A stretch of 64,000 nt of DNA from Planctomycetota bacterium (GTDB lineage Bacteria > Planctomycetota > B15-G4 > SIAN01). The stretch covers positions 40,775 through 104,774 of the forward strand of contig JANQQL010000034.1 of NCBI GenBank assembly GCA_028289345.1, read 5' to 3'. Position numbers and translations under genes: made by a program. Positions within the stretch are counted from its first letter, which is position 1. Every line of letters starts with the position of its first letter. The notes below the pieces were generated by a model. The model did no database searches. It was not told the DNA's origin and saw only the letters and a list, made by a program, of their open reading frames with translations. Below are positions 17,087 to 25,811 of this stretch, one piece after another.

Positions 17087-17599
17087 ATGACATCCACCAG
17101 CAGTTGGGAAACCGTCGCCTATCGAGAACTGCGAGGCCTTGCCGCCACGTTGATTGCGGAAGAGCGTCGCAATCACACTCTGCAACCGACCGAGCTCGTG
17201 CACGAAGTCTGGCTGCGCTTGAAAAACAAGGCCGAGCACTCGGAGTTGCCGCGGGGGGAATTCCTCAAGCTCGCGGCGACCGTCATGCGTCACATCTTGA
17301 CCGACCATGCGCGACGAGTGAGCGCCTTGAAGCGCGGTGGACGACAGCAACGGGTGCAACTGACGGAGGTCGCTGACACGATCCCCGAGTCGCTGTACGT
17401 CACCCACATCGAAGATGCTCTGCGCAAACTCGCAGACACCGATGCCGAGCTCTCGACCCTGGTCGAGCTGCGTTTCTTCGCCGGCTGCACCACTGAAGAG
17501 ATCGCTCGCACCTTGAATCTGTCACCGCGTACCGTCAAGCGTCGCTGGCGATTCGCTCGGGCCTGGCTTCACCGCTCCATCACGGAGGACGCTTCATGA
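17087..17599 (+). CDS. ECF sigma factor, kinase-linked (TIGR02999-like) type
   Basis: 170 residues from ATG 17087. Region 2 starts YRELRGLAATLIAEERRNHT and continues LQPTELVHEVWLRLKN and FLKLAATVMRHILTDHARR. This wording is characteristic of the planctomycete ECF family I know as TIGR02999/ECF43. Region 4 includes LVELRFFAGCTTEEIARTLN and LSPRTVKRRWRFARAWLHR. The stop overlaps the start of the Ser/Thr kinase gene by 4 bases (ATGA), so the pair is translationally coupled. In this ECF group activity is thought to be controlled by the partner kinase rather than an anti-sigma factor. Confidence 0.93.
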   Translation: MTSTSSWETVAYRELRGLAATLIAEERRNHTLQPTELVHEVWLRLKNKAEHSELPRGEFLKLAATVMRHILTDHARRVSALKRGGRQQRVQLTEVADTIPESLYVTHIEDALRKLADTDAELSTLVELRFFAGCTTEEIARTLNLSPRTVKRRWRFARAWLHRSITEDAS

Positions 17600-19152
17600 G
17601 CCGTTGGCACCGCATCCAAGAACTGTTCCAAGAAGCGGCCGAACTTGCCCCTGCGGACCGAACGGAGTACCTGCGCAAGGAGTCCGGGGAAGACAACCTT
17701 CTTCTTCAAGAAGTGACCGCATTGCTGCAAGCCGACGATTCCGCGCCTGGGTTGCTGAACGACTCGGCCGCGGAGTGGATCTCTCGACAGCTTCCCCCTC
17801 CTGATCCAACGGCACTGATCGGCACCCGAGTCGGTCCCTATCGAATCGAGTCTTTGCTGCAGTCTGGCGGCACCAGCGATGTGTTCCAAGCCACGCGCAC
17901 CTTGCGAGGGTCGACCCAGCAGGTGGTTTTGAAGGTGTTGCGCTTTGGCCTGAATCCCGAGGAACTGCGCCAGCGTTTCCAACAAGAGCAAGAAACTCTC
18001 GCGGCCCTGCGCCATCCCTACGTGGTGACTTTGCTGGACACCGGGGTGCTACCCGATCGACGACCGTTCCTCGTCTTGGAGTCCATCGACGGGGTTCCTG
18101 TGACCCAATGGTGCGAAGATCAAGACGCATCCATGGAGCAGCGACTCCAGGTATTTTCGAAGATCCTGGCCGCCGTGCAGCACGCTCATGAAAACCTCAT
18201 CGTTCATCGGGACCTCAAGCCGACCAACGTGCTGGTGACCAAAGAGGGAGTGCCGAAGCTGCTGGACTTCGGCATCGCCGAACTGCTCCCGGAGATTGAA
18301 GAGTTCACGAATCAGGATCTCCCCTCCGTTCACGCGCCTCTGACGTATGCCTACGCGAGCCCCGAACAACTCCGCGGAGAACCGGTGACGACTCGCAGTG
18401 ATGTCTATGCGCTCGGGGCTCTGCTGCATGAGGTGCTGGCGTCGGCTCCGGCATTTGGCGCCGATCAATTCGGAGATCCGGATCGCGTCGCCTTGCGACC
18501 GAGCCACGTGGTGGCGGAACCGCGGTTGCGCCGGAAACTGCGAGGCGACCTGGACGCCATCATCGGCAAGGCACTCCATCGAGAACCGGAACATCGATAC
18601 AGAAGCGTGGAGCAGTTCGCTGCGGACGTCCAGCGACACCGAGCGGGGTTCCCCGTCGCCGCGCGGCCCCCCACCTGGCACTACCGTTTGCGGAAACTTG
18701 TCCAGCGCCAACCCTGGATGATGACCGCTTCCCTGGTCGCAACATTGGCGATGGTGGCCGGCTGGACCGGCAGCGAGATCGGCCGGCTTCGCGCCAAGGC
18801 GGAAGCCAGCCGCGGCTGGGGAGCTCACAGCGAAGCCAAACGCTCGTCCGTTTTCCTGACCGACATTCTTCGCGAGATCACTCGGGAAGAAGCTCCGTGG
18901 CGCGAAGTCGTGGATCGACATGCCGCCGAGATTCCAGAATGCTTCGCCGACTGCCCGGAAACCGAAGGGCTCACTTCTCTGGCCTTGGGAGCGCTCTACG
19001 CCGAACACGGACTTCCCGACCGTGCCCGTCCCCTCTTGGACTCTGCGGAGAAACGAGTCGACAGCGGACACCTGAGCCAATGGGATGCGCAGGTTCTCCA
19101 CAATGCTCGATCGTTGCTCCGAGCCACGGGAAACGAACCGACTCCTCCGTGA
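17596..19152 (+). CDS. Membrane-anchored Ser/Thr protein kinase
   Basis: 518 residues. An N-terminal helical leader (1-70) is followed by the kinase domain (about 82-355): P-loop LLQSGGTSDVFQA, catalytic Lys in VLKVLR (K113), HRDLKPTN (204-211), DFG (224-226) and a YASPEQLRG activation end. A single transmembrane helix lies at about 372-392 (WMMTASLVATLAMVAGW), followed by an extracytoplasmic tail of about 125 residues with helical, possibly TPR-like sequence (TSLALGALYAEHGLPDRARP). It is coupled by ATGA overlap to the upstream ECF sigma factor. It would phosphorylate the sigma factor or other cytoplasmic targets in response to an envelope signal. All key catalytic residues are present. Confidence 0.93.
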   Translation: MSRWHRIQELFQEAAELAPADRTEYLRKESGEDNLLLQEVTALLQADDSAPGLLNDSAAEWISRQLPPPDPTALIGTRVGPYRIESLLQSGGTSDVFQATRTLRGSTQQVVLKVLRFGLNPEELRQRFQQEQETLAALRHPYVVTLLDTGVLPDRRPFLVLESIDGVPVTQWCEDQDASMEQRLQVFSKILAAVQHAHENLIVHRDLKPTNVLVTKEGVPKLLDFGIAELLPEIEEFTNQDLPSVHAPLTYAYASPEQLRGEPVTTRSDVYALGALLHEVLASAPAFGADQFGDPDRVALRPSHVVAEPRLRRKLRGDLDAIIGKALHREPEHRYRSVEQFAADVQRHRAGFPVAARPPTWHYRLRKLVQRQPWMMTASLVATLAMVAGWTGSEIGRLRAKAEASRGWGAHSEAKRSSVFLTDILREITREEAPWREVVDRHAAEIPECFADCPETEGLTSLALGALYAEHGLPDRARPLLDSAEKRVDSGHLSQWDAQVLHNARSLLRATGNEPTPP

Positions 19153-19305
19153 ATCACCCCGGTCTGCGAGGAGCCGCCGTTTCGGATCCGTCCACTTTGC
19201 CGGGCAATCATCACACTCGTCGCGGGTGGCCCGGCCGTTGGATCGGGGAGCTGTTTCGCGACTCTTTTCGCGAACTCGCGCGCGATCCGAAACCCTCGCG
19301 TGTCG

Positions 19306-19842
19306 TCAGCGGGACAAATACTTCTTGGGGTCTTGGTTGAACTCCGTCGAGTGTCCTCGCGGAATGCTCAAGCTGTCCCAACTCCCCCGGGAGTGTTGCT
19401 TCGCGAGCAAGACGACTTGCCCCACGTGGTACGAATAGTGGGAGAGCTGACGAGCGATGGCCTGTCTCACCAGGAGTGGCTCTCCACGAATCGTGACCGT
19501 TCGCTCCAAGTCGGCGAGAGAGAGAGACTCCAAAGTCGCCATCAGAAGATCCCAGCCCGCTGCGAGTCGCTCAGTGAGAAACGCCCGAGTGTCCTGATCG
19601 GTCGACAGGAACTCCGTGTCACGGTGCCGGTCTGGTTTCTCACCATCGGCGGTCAGGAAATCGGTCCAGCGGGAACGCATGTTGCCCGCCAAGTGCTTGA
19701 CGACAATCGCGATGCTGTTGTCCGTGTCGTTGAAGCCGGCGAAGAAGGCCTCGTCCTCGACCTGGGCGATCGCCTTGTCCGCCAGCCGGCGGATGCCACG
19801 GAATTCTCGGAGGTAGGTTTGAAGTTCGCTTTCGCCAGTCAT
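19306..19842 (-). CDS. DinB-superfamily protein (DUF1572-like)
   Basis: 178 residues forming a four-helix-bundle pattern. The stretch NSIAIVVKHLAGNMRSRWTD supplies the first His of the DinB metal site. LLVRQAIARQLSHYSYHVGQ supplies the later HxxxH pair. This His layout is that of DinB/YfiT-like and DUF1572 proteins. Some act as thiol (bacillithiol or mycothiol) transferases; the role here is not known. Its start overlaps the stop of the upstream small membrane protein by 4 bases (ATGA), so both are in one operon. Confidence 0.85.
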   Translation of the reverse strand: MTGESELQTYLREFRGIRRLADKAIAQVEDEAFFAGFNDTDNSIAIVVKHLAGNMRSRWTDFLTADGEKPDRHRDTEFLSTDQDTRAFLTERLAAGWDLLMATLESLSLADLERTVTIRGEPLLVRQAIARQLSHYSYHVGQVVLLAKQHSRGSWDSLSIPRGHSTEFNQDPKKYLSR

Positions 19843-20072
19843 GACTTCGGGTTCTTTCGTGCGCGCGCAGAGAGGGTCGTCGCCGCAACGGCTCCCGCCA
19901 CACCTCCGACAACCCCTGAGCTGGATCCGCCGAAGATCAGGTTCGAGGCCAGGGCCGCGGCGAGCGCCGCCACCAATCCGACCAACAAAGCGTGGCCGTA
20001 ATCTCGGGCAGTCAAGCCCGACCGTCGCCGAGAGGAGCTCCCGGTGACGACCGCCTTGTTCTCCGTTCCCAT
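19839..20072 (-). CDS. Small membrane protein, unknown function
   Basis: 77 residues from ATG 20072. A cytoplasmic, basic N-terminus (TGSSSRRRSGLTARDYGH) precedes a hydrophobic Ala/Gly-rich stretch of about 40 residues, enough for two helices in a hairpin, and a basic tail (SARARKNPKS). The Gly-rich second segment recalls glycine-zipper proteins. The gene ends in the DinB-like gene with an ATGA overlap. I do not recognise the family. Confidence 0.6.
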   Translation of the reverse strand: MGTENKAVVTGSSSRRRSGLTARDYGHALLVGLVAALAAALASNLIFGGSSSGVVGGVAGAVAATTLSARARKNPKS

Positions 20073-20525
20073 GACATGACTCTCCTCGTGGGCAGTGACC
20101 AAAAAGTGGGCCCGCAATTCCGTCGCGGACGAAGGATTCACGCGGCGGCAGGCCGTTTGGCTTCGCGGACTCGAATCACCTTACTCGCCAACCGGCTTCG
20201 CATTCGCAGTGCGACGAGACTCGGCGCCGGCTCCGTTTCCAATCCCACAGGCGCCATTTTGTCCAATCACGCCAATTCGACGCCATTCGCGATCAAGGCC
20301 GGTTGAAATCGCCTTTCACAGGATCTCTCAAGTCACTATGAAAAATACACTTACAGAACATACGAGATTGGGCGCCAAGCTGGCACGATTCCTGCTCTGG
20401 TCTCTCGTGGCCTGCGAATTCCCCTCCCTCGGACTCCTCCCCGCAGGCCCGCCGGGGTGGGGCTCTCCAGAATGGAGGGCTCCTCCTCGCGTCGCCGGAG
20501 TCCGCGAGTTTCTCGAGGAGCGGCC
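20073..20525. other. Intergenic region upstream of clpB
   Basis: About 450 bases between the divergent small membrane protein and clpB. No credible gene is present. An AT-rich patch at about 20335-20370 (CACTATGAAAAATACACTTA) may mark the clpB promoter. I found neither a CIRCE repeat nor a convincing sigma-32-type promoter. The ribosome site CGAGGAGCGG precedes the clpB start. Confidence 0.4.
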
Positions 20526-23201
20526 ATGCTGGATCCTTCACAACTGACAGAAAGCTGCCAGGCAGCCCTGCAGAAAGCCAACGCCGAAGCCACTCGACGC
20601 CAGCAACAGCAAGTCGACGTGGAGCACTTGGCTTGGGCCCTGCTCACCGAATCGAACGGATTGTTCCCCCGCCTGCTGTCTCGACTCTCGGTCGACCCGT
20701 CCCGCATCCAGAGCGGATTGGAACAGGGTCTGGACTCCCTGCCTCGCGTCAAGGGACCCGGCGCACAGCCGGGACAGATGCTGGTCACCTCTCGCTTCTC
20801 CCAGTTGCTGGTCGCCGCCGACAACGAGCGTCAACGCATGCAGGACGATTTCGTCAGCGTCGAGCACTTGGTGCTCGCAATGATTCAAGAGTCTGGCAAC
20901 TCGCCGATCGCGAAGCTGCTGAAAGACGCCGGCATCACCGCCGCTCGCTTTCAGGAAGTTCTGCAATCTGTCCGTGGCAACCAGCGAGTCACCAGTTCCA
21001 ATCCGGAGGCGTCCTACGAAGCACTCGAAAAGTACGGCCGCGATTTGGTGGAGCAGGCACGGTCCGGAAAACTCGACCCGGTCATCGGCCGCGATGAAGA
21101 GATCCGCCACGTCATTCGCACCCTCTCGCGACGGACCAAGAACAACCCGGTTCTGATCGGTGCTCCGGGCGTCGGCAAGACCGCCATCGCCGAAGGCTTG
21201 GCTCAGCGCATCGTACGCGGCGACGTGCCCGACGGTCTCAAAGAGTGCACGGTGTACTCCCTGGACATGGGAGCCCTGCTTGCCGGTGCCAAGTTCCGCG
21301 GCGAATTCGAAGAACGCTTGAAAGCGGTTCTCAATGAGGTCAAGAACTCCGACGGCAGGATCCTGCTGTTCATCGACGAGCTGCACACCATCGTCGGAGC
21401 AGGCAAGGCGGAAGGGGCCATCGACGCCGGCAATCTGTTGAAGCCGATGCTCGCCCGCGGAGAGTTGCACTGCATTGGCGCAACCACCCTGGACGAATAC
21501 CGCAAGCACATCGAGAAGGACGCGGCCCTGGAGCGACGCTTCCAGCCGGTGCTCGTGCAGGAGCCCACATTGGAAGACACGGTGTCCATCTTGCGCGGCC
21601 TCAAGGAGCGCTTCGAAGTGCACCACGGCGTGCGCATCCAGGACAGCTCCTTGGTCCAGGCGGCGGCGCTCTCCCACCGCTACATCAGCGATCGCTTCTT
21701 GCCGGACAAGGCCATCGACCTGGTCGATGAGGCCGCCGCCAGCATTCGTACCGAAATCGACTCGATGCCTGCGGAGTTGGATGAAGTCACTCGTCGTGTG
21801 ACCCAGCTCGAGGTGGAGCGAGAAGCCCTCAAGAAGGAAAAGGACGCGGCTTCGAAGGAACGACTGGCTCGATTGCAAAAAGAGCTGGCGGACTTGAAGG
21901 CCGACTCCGCCGCCATGACCGCGCGCTGGAAGGAAGAAAAGGAGGCCATCGAGGTCATCCAGATCCTGCAGCAAGAGATTGAGCACACCAAGCAGAAGAT
22001 CGAGGAAGCCGAGCGATCCTACGACCTGGAGCGCGTCGCCGAACTGAAGTACGGCCGACTGCGCGACCTGGAAGAAAAGCTTCGAAATCAGGAAACCGTG
22101 GTGGCCGAGCGCAGCAACGAGAACTCACTCCTGAAGCAGGAGGTCACTCCAGAAGAGATCGCCCAGGTGGTCAGCCGTTGGACGGGGGTACCGGTGACCA
22201 AGCTGGTGGAAGGCGAACGGCAGAAACTCCTGCACCTGGACGAGGAACTCCACCGTCGGGTGGTTGGCCAAGACACCGCCGTGCAAGCCGTCTCGGAAGC
22301 CGTGCTGCGCGCGCGCGCCGGGCTCAAGGACCCACGCCGCCCCGCCGGCGTGTTCTTGTTCCTCGGACCCACTGGCGTCGGCAAGACCGAGTTGGCTCGG
22401 TCTCTCGCGGACACCCTGTTCGACTCGGAAGAAGCCATGGTGCGGCTCGACATGAGCGAGTATCAGGAGCGACACACGGTGGCCCGACTGATCGGCGCTC
22501 CCCCGGGCTACGTCGGCCACGAAGAAGGCGGTCAGCTGACCGAGGCCGTGCGACGCCGCCCCTTCTCGGTGATCTTGCTCGACGAGGTCGAGAAAGCCCA
22601 CCCAGACGTCTTCAACGTCATGCTGCAGGTGTTCGACGATGGTCGACTCACCGACAGCCAGGGTCGTTCCGTGGACTTCAAGAATACGGTCATCATCATG
22701 ACCTCGAACCTGGGCAGCGCGACTCTGCTCGACGGAGTGGACGCCTCCGGCGAGCTCCGCCAAGCGGCTCAGGACTCGGTGATGGAGGAGCTCCGTCGCC
22801 ACTTCCGGCCCGAGTTCCTGAACCGGGTCGACGAGACCGTGTTCTTCAAGCCGTTGACCGAAGCCGAAATCACTCGAATCGTGGACCTGCTCCTCGCCCA
22901 GCTCCAAGACCGCCTCGCCGATCAGCAGGTGAAGGTTGTTCTTACCGATGCGGCGAGAACGGCGATTGCGAAGGCTGGGTACGACCCGGTGTACGGCGCT
23001 CGTCCGCTGAAGCGCTACTTGCAACGCGCGCTGGAGACAAAGCTGGCTCGACAGCTTGTCGACGGGACGATTGGCGAAGGTTCCCGGGTCACCGTCGATA
23101 CGCACGAAGGAGAGTTGACCTTTGCGGTGGAAGCTGCCGCCGTGCCCCCAGACTCGGCCGACGATTTCGCCGACAGTCCAGAGTCAGTGACAACCGAGTG
23201 A
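20526..23201 (+). CDS. clpB: ATP-dependent disaggregase ClpB
   Basis: 891 residues from ATG 20526, with ribosome site GAGGAG. It is the AAA+ chaperone that, with DnaK, rescues aggregated proteins. The order is a Clp N-domain (about 1-145), NBD1 with Walker A GAPGVGKT (212-219) and Walker B LLFIDELHT, a long coiled-coil middle domain with many Glu/Lys heptads (about 410-535), and NBD2 with GPTGVGKT (about 616-623) and the sensor part YDPVYGARPLKRYLQR. The absence of an IGL/F loop and the presence of the M-domain separate it from ClpA/ClpC. The tail after about residue 860 is acidic and slightly longer than usual. Confidence 0.97.
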   Translation: MLDPSQLTESCQAALQKANAEATRRQQQQVDVEHLAWALLTESNGLFPRLLSRLSVDPSRIQSGLEQGLDSLPRVKGPGAQPGQMLVTSRFSQLLVAADNERQRMQDDFVSVEHLVLAMIQESGNSPIAKLLKDAGITAARFQEVLQSVRGNQRVTSSNPEASYEALEKYGRDLVEQARSGKLDPVIGRDEEIRHVIRTLSRRTKNNPVLIGAPGVGKTAIAEGLAQRIVRGDVPDGLKECTVYSLDMGALLAGAKFRGEFEERLKAVLNEVKNSDGRILLFIDELHTIVGAGKAEGAIDAGNLLKPMLARGELHCIGATTLDEYRKHIEKDAALERRFQPVLVQEPTLEDTVSILRGLKERFEVHHGVRIQDSSLVQAAALSHRYISDRFLPDKAIDLVDEAAASIRTEIDSMPAELDEVTRRVTQLEVEREALKKEKDAASKERLARLQKELADLKADSAAMTARWKEEKEAIEVIQILQQEIEHTKQKIEEAERSYDLERVAELKYGRLRDLEEKLRNQETVVAERSNENSLLKQEVTPEEIAQVVSRWTGVPVTKLVEGERQKLLHLDEELHRRVVGQDTAVQAVSEAVLRARAGLKDPRRPAGVFLFLGPTGVGKTELARSLADTLFDSEEAMVRLDMSEYQERHTVARLIGAPPGYVGHEEGGQLTEAVRRRPFSVILLDEVEKAHPDVFNVMLQVFDDGRLTDSQGRSVDFKNTVIIMTSNLGSATLLDGVDASGELRQAAQDSVMEELRRHFRPEFLNRVDETVFFKPLTEAEITRIVDLLLAQLQDRLADQQVKVVLTDAARTAIAKAGYDPVYGARPLKRYLQRALETKLARQLVDGTIGEGSRVTVDTHEGELTFAVEAAAVPPDSADDFADSPESVTTE

Positions 23202-23380
23202 CACCATGTCATTGCCTCTCCTGACCCGAGAAACACCTCTCGATCATTGACCGTTCCCGCACCGAACATTCCCGCGGGGATTGCGGCGACTTGCGGATAT
23301 GGTGTCCGCGCCTTGCTCCGCCACCATTCTGGACACTCCGTGACCCAGACAACGGTCAACGACACCCCGAGGGGAACAAC

Positions 23381-24901
23381 ATGGGACAGACCGCACGCGC
23401 TGCGTATGAGGAACTCCTGACTCGATATGCCGAATCCTGTGATCTTTCCGGGGCGTCGGCATTGCTCTCTTGGGACCAGGAAACCCTCATGCCTCCGCGG
23501 GGGGCCGAGGCTCGGGCAAAGCAGTTGGCGACTCTGGCGGGAATCCAGCATGAACGCTGGAGTGCGCCACAGGTCGGGGAACTGCTCCAGGAGTGCGAAA
23601 GCGATTCGGGCGAATTCAACGACGAAGAAGCCGCCGCCACCCGAGAGATGCGCCGGGAATACGACATGTCGACTCGGCTCCCCGCCTCTTTGGTCCAAGA
23701 GTTCGCAGCAGCCACGAGTGCGGCACTCCAGGTTTGGAGAGAAGCCCGGGAAGCTTCCGACTTCACCCGCTTCGTTCCATCTCTGCAAAAGCTGATCGAT
23801 CTTTCCAAGCGCAAGGCGGAAGCGTACGGGTACGAAGAAGCTCCCTTGGACGCGTTGCTGGATCTGTACGAACGGGGTGCCACGACCTCGGCGATTCGCA
23901 CTCTGTTCGGGGAACTCAAGGGCAAGCTGCAGGCCTTGACCGCGCGGGTCCTGGACAAGGGCGATGCGGTGAGCCCGGCTTTGCTGCAGTCGGACTTCGA
24001 CGAGGACCGGCAAGGAGAGCTGGGAGTCGACGTCATTCGCCAGATGGGTTTCAACTTCGATGCCGGTCGCGTCGACCTCTCCACCCACCCATTCTGCACG
24101 ACTCCCGGAGCCGGGGACACGCGACTCACTCGACGGTTCTTGAAAGAAGATCTCCGACCAGGGCTGTTCGGGGTCATTCACGAAGCCGGCCACGGCCTCT
24201 ATGAACAAGGAATGCCGGAGAAGTGGGTGCGCCACCCTCTTGGCACCGCGACTTCCTTGGGCGTGCACGAATCCCAATCGCGCCTGTGGGAAAACATCGT
24301 GGCCCGGAGTCTCCCGTTCTGGGAGTACTTCCTGCCAGCTCTGCAAAAGTACTTCCCCGCCCAATACCGTGACGCCACCCCGGAAGCCGTTTACCAGGCC
24401 GTGAACCACGTCGAAGCCTCTTTCATTCGCGTCGAAGCCGATGAGCTGACTTACAACCTCCACGTGATCCTTCGCTTCGAAATCGAAAGCGAGATCTTCT
24501 CTGGCCAACTCGACGTGGCGGACATCCCGGCTCGCTGGAACCGGGGGATGAAGGACTTCCTAGGAATCACCCCGCCCGACGATGCGCAGGGATGTTTGCA
24601 AGACATTCACTGGGCGATGGGAGGGTTCGGCTACTTCCCGACTTACACCCTGGGCAATCTCTATTCCGCCCAGCTCTTCCAGTGCGCCCAACAGGCGTTG
24701 CCAGATCTGGACCACGAGTTCCGCCAGGGGAAGTTCGACAGCCTTCGCGAGTGGCTCCGCACCGAAGTCCACCAGAAGGGGCGCATGCTGGAACCTGTCG
24801 CTCTGATCAAGTCCGCGACCAAGGCCGAGCCCACTCCCGAACCGTTCCTTCGCTACGTCGAAGAGAAGATGGACGAAGTCTACGGTCTTTCCACGAGCTG
24901 A
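23381..24901 (+). CDS. Thermostable carboxypeptidase 1 (M32 family)
   Basis: 506 residues. ATG 23381 is preceded by GAGGGGAACA. It is a zinc carboxypeptidase of the Taq type, removing C-terminal residues in the cytoplasm. The zinc-binding HEAGH lies at about 267-271 within GVIHEAGHGLYEQG. The third ligand region is LGVHESQSRLWEN near residue 297. The N-terminal SWDQETLMPPRGAEARAKQL and the late GALHW-like DIHWAMGGFGYFPTYTLGN segments are typical. The length is normal for the family (about 500). It stands alone, about 180 bases after clpB. Confidence 0.95.
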   Translation: MGQTARAAYEELLTRYAESCDLSGASALLSWDQETLMPPRGAEARAKQLATLAGIQHERWSAPQVGELLQECESDSGEFNDEEAAATREMRREYDMSTRLPASLVQEFAAATSAALQVWREAREASDFTRFVPSLQKLIDLSKRKAEAYGYEEAPLDALLDLYERGATTSAIRTLFGELKGKLQALTARVLDKGDAVSPALLQSDFDEDRQGELGVDVIRQMGFNFDAGRVDLSTHPFCTTPGAGDTRLTRRFLKEDLRPGLFGVIHEAGHGLYEQGMPEKWVRHPLGTATSLGVHESQSRLWENIVARSLPFWEYFLPALQKYFPAQYRDATPEAVYQAVNHVEASFIRVEADELTYNLHVILRFEIESEIFSGQLDVADIPARWNRGMKDFLGITPPDDAQGCLQDIHWAMGGFGYFPTYTLGNLYSAQLFQCAQQALPDLDHEFRQGKFDSLREWLRTEVHQKGRMLEPVALIKSATKAEPTPEPFLRYVEEKMDEVYGLSTS

Positions 24902-24932
24902 CTTCTGACCAACGTCGACCGGAAAGCCGTCT

Positions 24933-24953
24933 CCACGGCCTGCGAGGCCGTGG
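24933..24953. terminator. Hairpin between convergent genes
   Basis: CCACGGCCT (24933-24941) pairs perfectly with AGGCCGTGG (24945-24953) around GCG. It lies between the stops of the M32 carboxypeptidase (24901) and the alpha/beta hydrolase (24959). There is no clean T-run on either strand (GAAAGG on plus, AGACGG on minus), so it may work as a Rho-assisted or bidirectional terminator. Confidence 0.5.
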
Positions 24954-24958
24954 AAAGG

Positions 24959-25681
24959 TCAAGAAACCCCGAGCAACACGTCCGCCAGCAGCTTGGGCAT
25001 GGACAGGAACGGGCAGTGTCCGGTGGGAACGCTTTCGACTTCGATGCCGACCCTGTCGGCCATCTCGACACAGTGGTCGGGGGAAATGACGCGGTCGTTT
25101 TCAGCGACGATCACACGGCGCTTGATGCGCTGCAACGTTTCCGCATCGTCCGAGATCGCAGCGCTGCGGAACGGCTGAATCGGCTGGGGACGAAGTCGGG
25201 TCATCGCCGCGACGGCGATGCCTTCGGCGACGTCTTCATAGAACAAGTCCTTGGCCTTGTCCGCGTCGATCAGCAATGCGGTTTCTTCCTCGTTGGTCGA
25301 AGTCGCGGCCTGCAGCTCTTCCGGCGGCGGCGCCAGTTCTCGGAGGTTGACGAAGGTGTCTCCCTCTTTGGGAACGAACGAGGCGAGATAGACGATCCCC
25401 CGGACCCGGCCGCCCGCGCGGATGGCGGCTTCCGTGGCGTAGAACGCTCCCAAGCTGTGGGCGACCAAAGTGATGTTCTTGCGAGTGCCGATCTGACCGA
25501 GCACCCGCTCGACTCCCGCTTCGAAGGTCGCCGACTCCACCGGAGTCGTGTCATCTCCCAACGAGGGGAGGTCGACCGCGTGACAGGGCACCGCACGACG
25601 CTGCAGCTCGAGCTGGAACAAGTCGAAACACCACGCCCCGTGCCAGGCTCCGTGAACGAAGACAAACCGATGAGCTGCCAT
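24959..25681 (-). CDS. Alpha/beta hydrolase, esterase/hydroxynitrile-lyase-like
   Basis: 240 residues. The start MAAHRFVFVHGAWHGAWCF is the oxyanion-hole region of the plant methylesterase/hydroxynitrile-lyase-like branch. The nucleophile elbow reads VAHSLGAF with Ser76, where Ala replaces the usual first Gly of G-x-S-x-G. An Asp in ENDRVISPD (about 196) and His222 in TGHCPFLS complete the triad. It would hydrolyse a small ester or amide in the cytoplasm; the substrate is unknown. It is convergent with the M32 gene and divergent from the DUF4139 gene. Confidence 0.87.
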   Translation of the reverse strand: MAAHRFVFVHGAWHGAWCFDLFQLELQRRAVPCHAVDLPSLGDDTTPVESATFEAGVERVLGQIGTRKNITLVAHSLGAFYATEAAIRAGGRVRGIVYLASFVPKEGDTFVNLRELAPPPEELQAATSTNEEETALLIDADKAKDLFYEDVAEGIAVAAMTRLRPQPIQPFRSAAISDDAETLQRIKRRVIVAENDRVISPDHCVEMADRVGIEVESVPTGHCPFLSMPKLLADVLLGVS

Positions 25682-25811
25682 TCTCGAACCTCGTCAATCC
25701 CGCGGTGAAAGCCCTCGAAGTCGGGGTATCCTACCCCCCATGAATCATCCCGCTCTGTCTTTCGCCAACCAATCGGCTGTTTTCGGTCCGGTCCGTTTCC
25801 AGGAATCCGCG

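Noticed and set aside
20300..20525. Heat-shock promoter or CIRCE operator for clpB
   Set aside because: TTGAAA at about 20304 has no matching -10 at the right distance and no CIRCE inverted repeat is present.
20538..21986. Minus-strand frame of about 480 codons
   Set aside because: Antisense to clpB; the ClpB reading is unambiguous.
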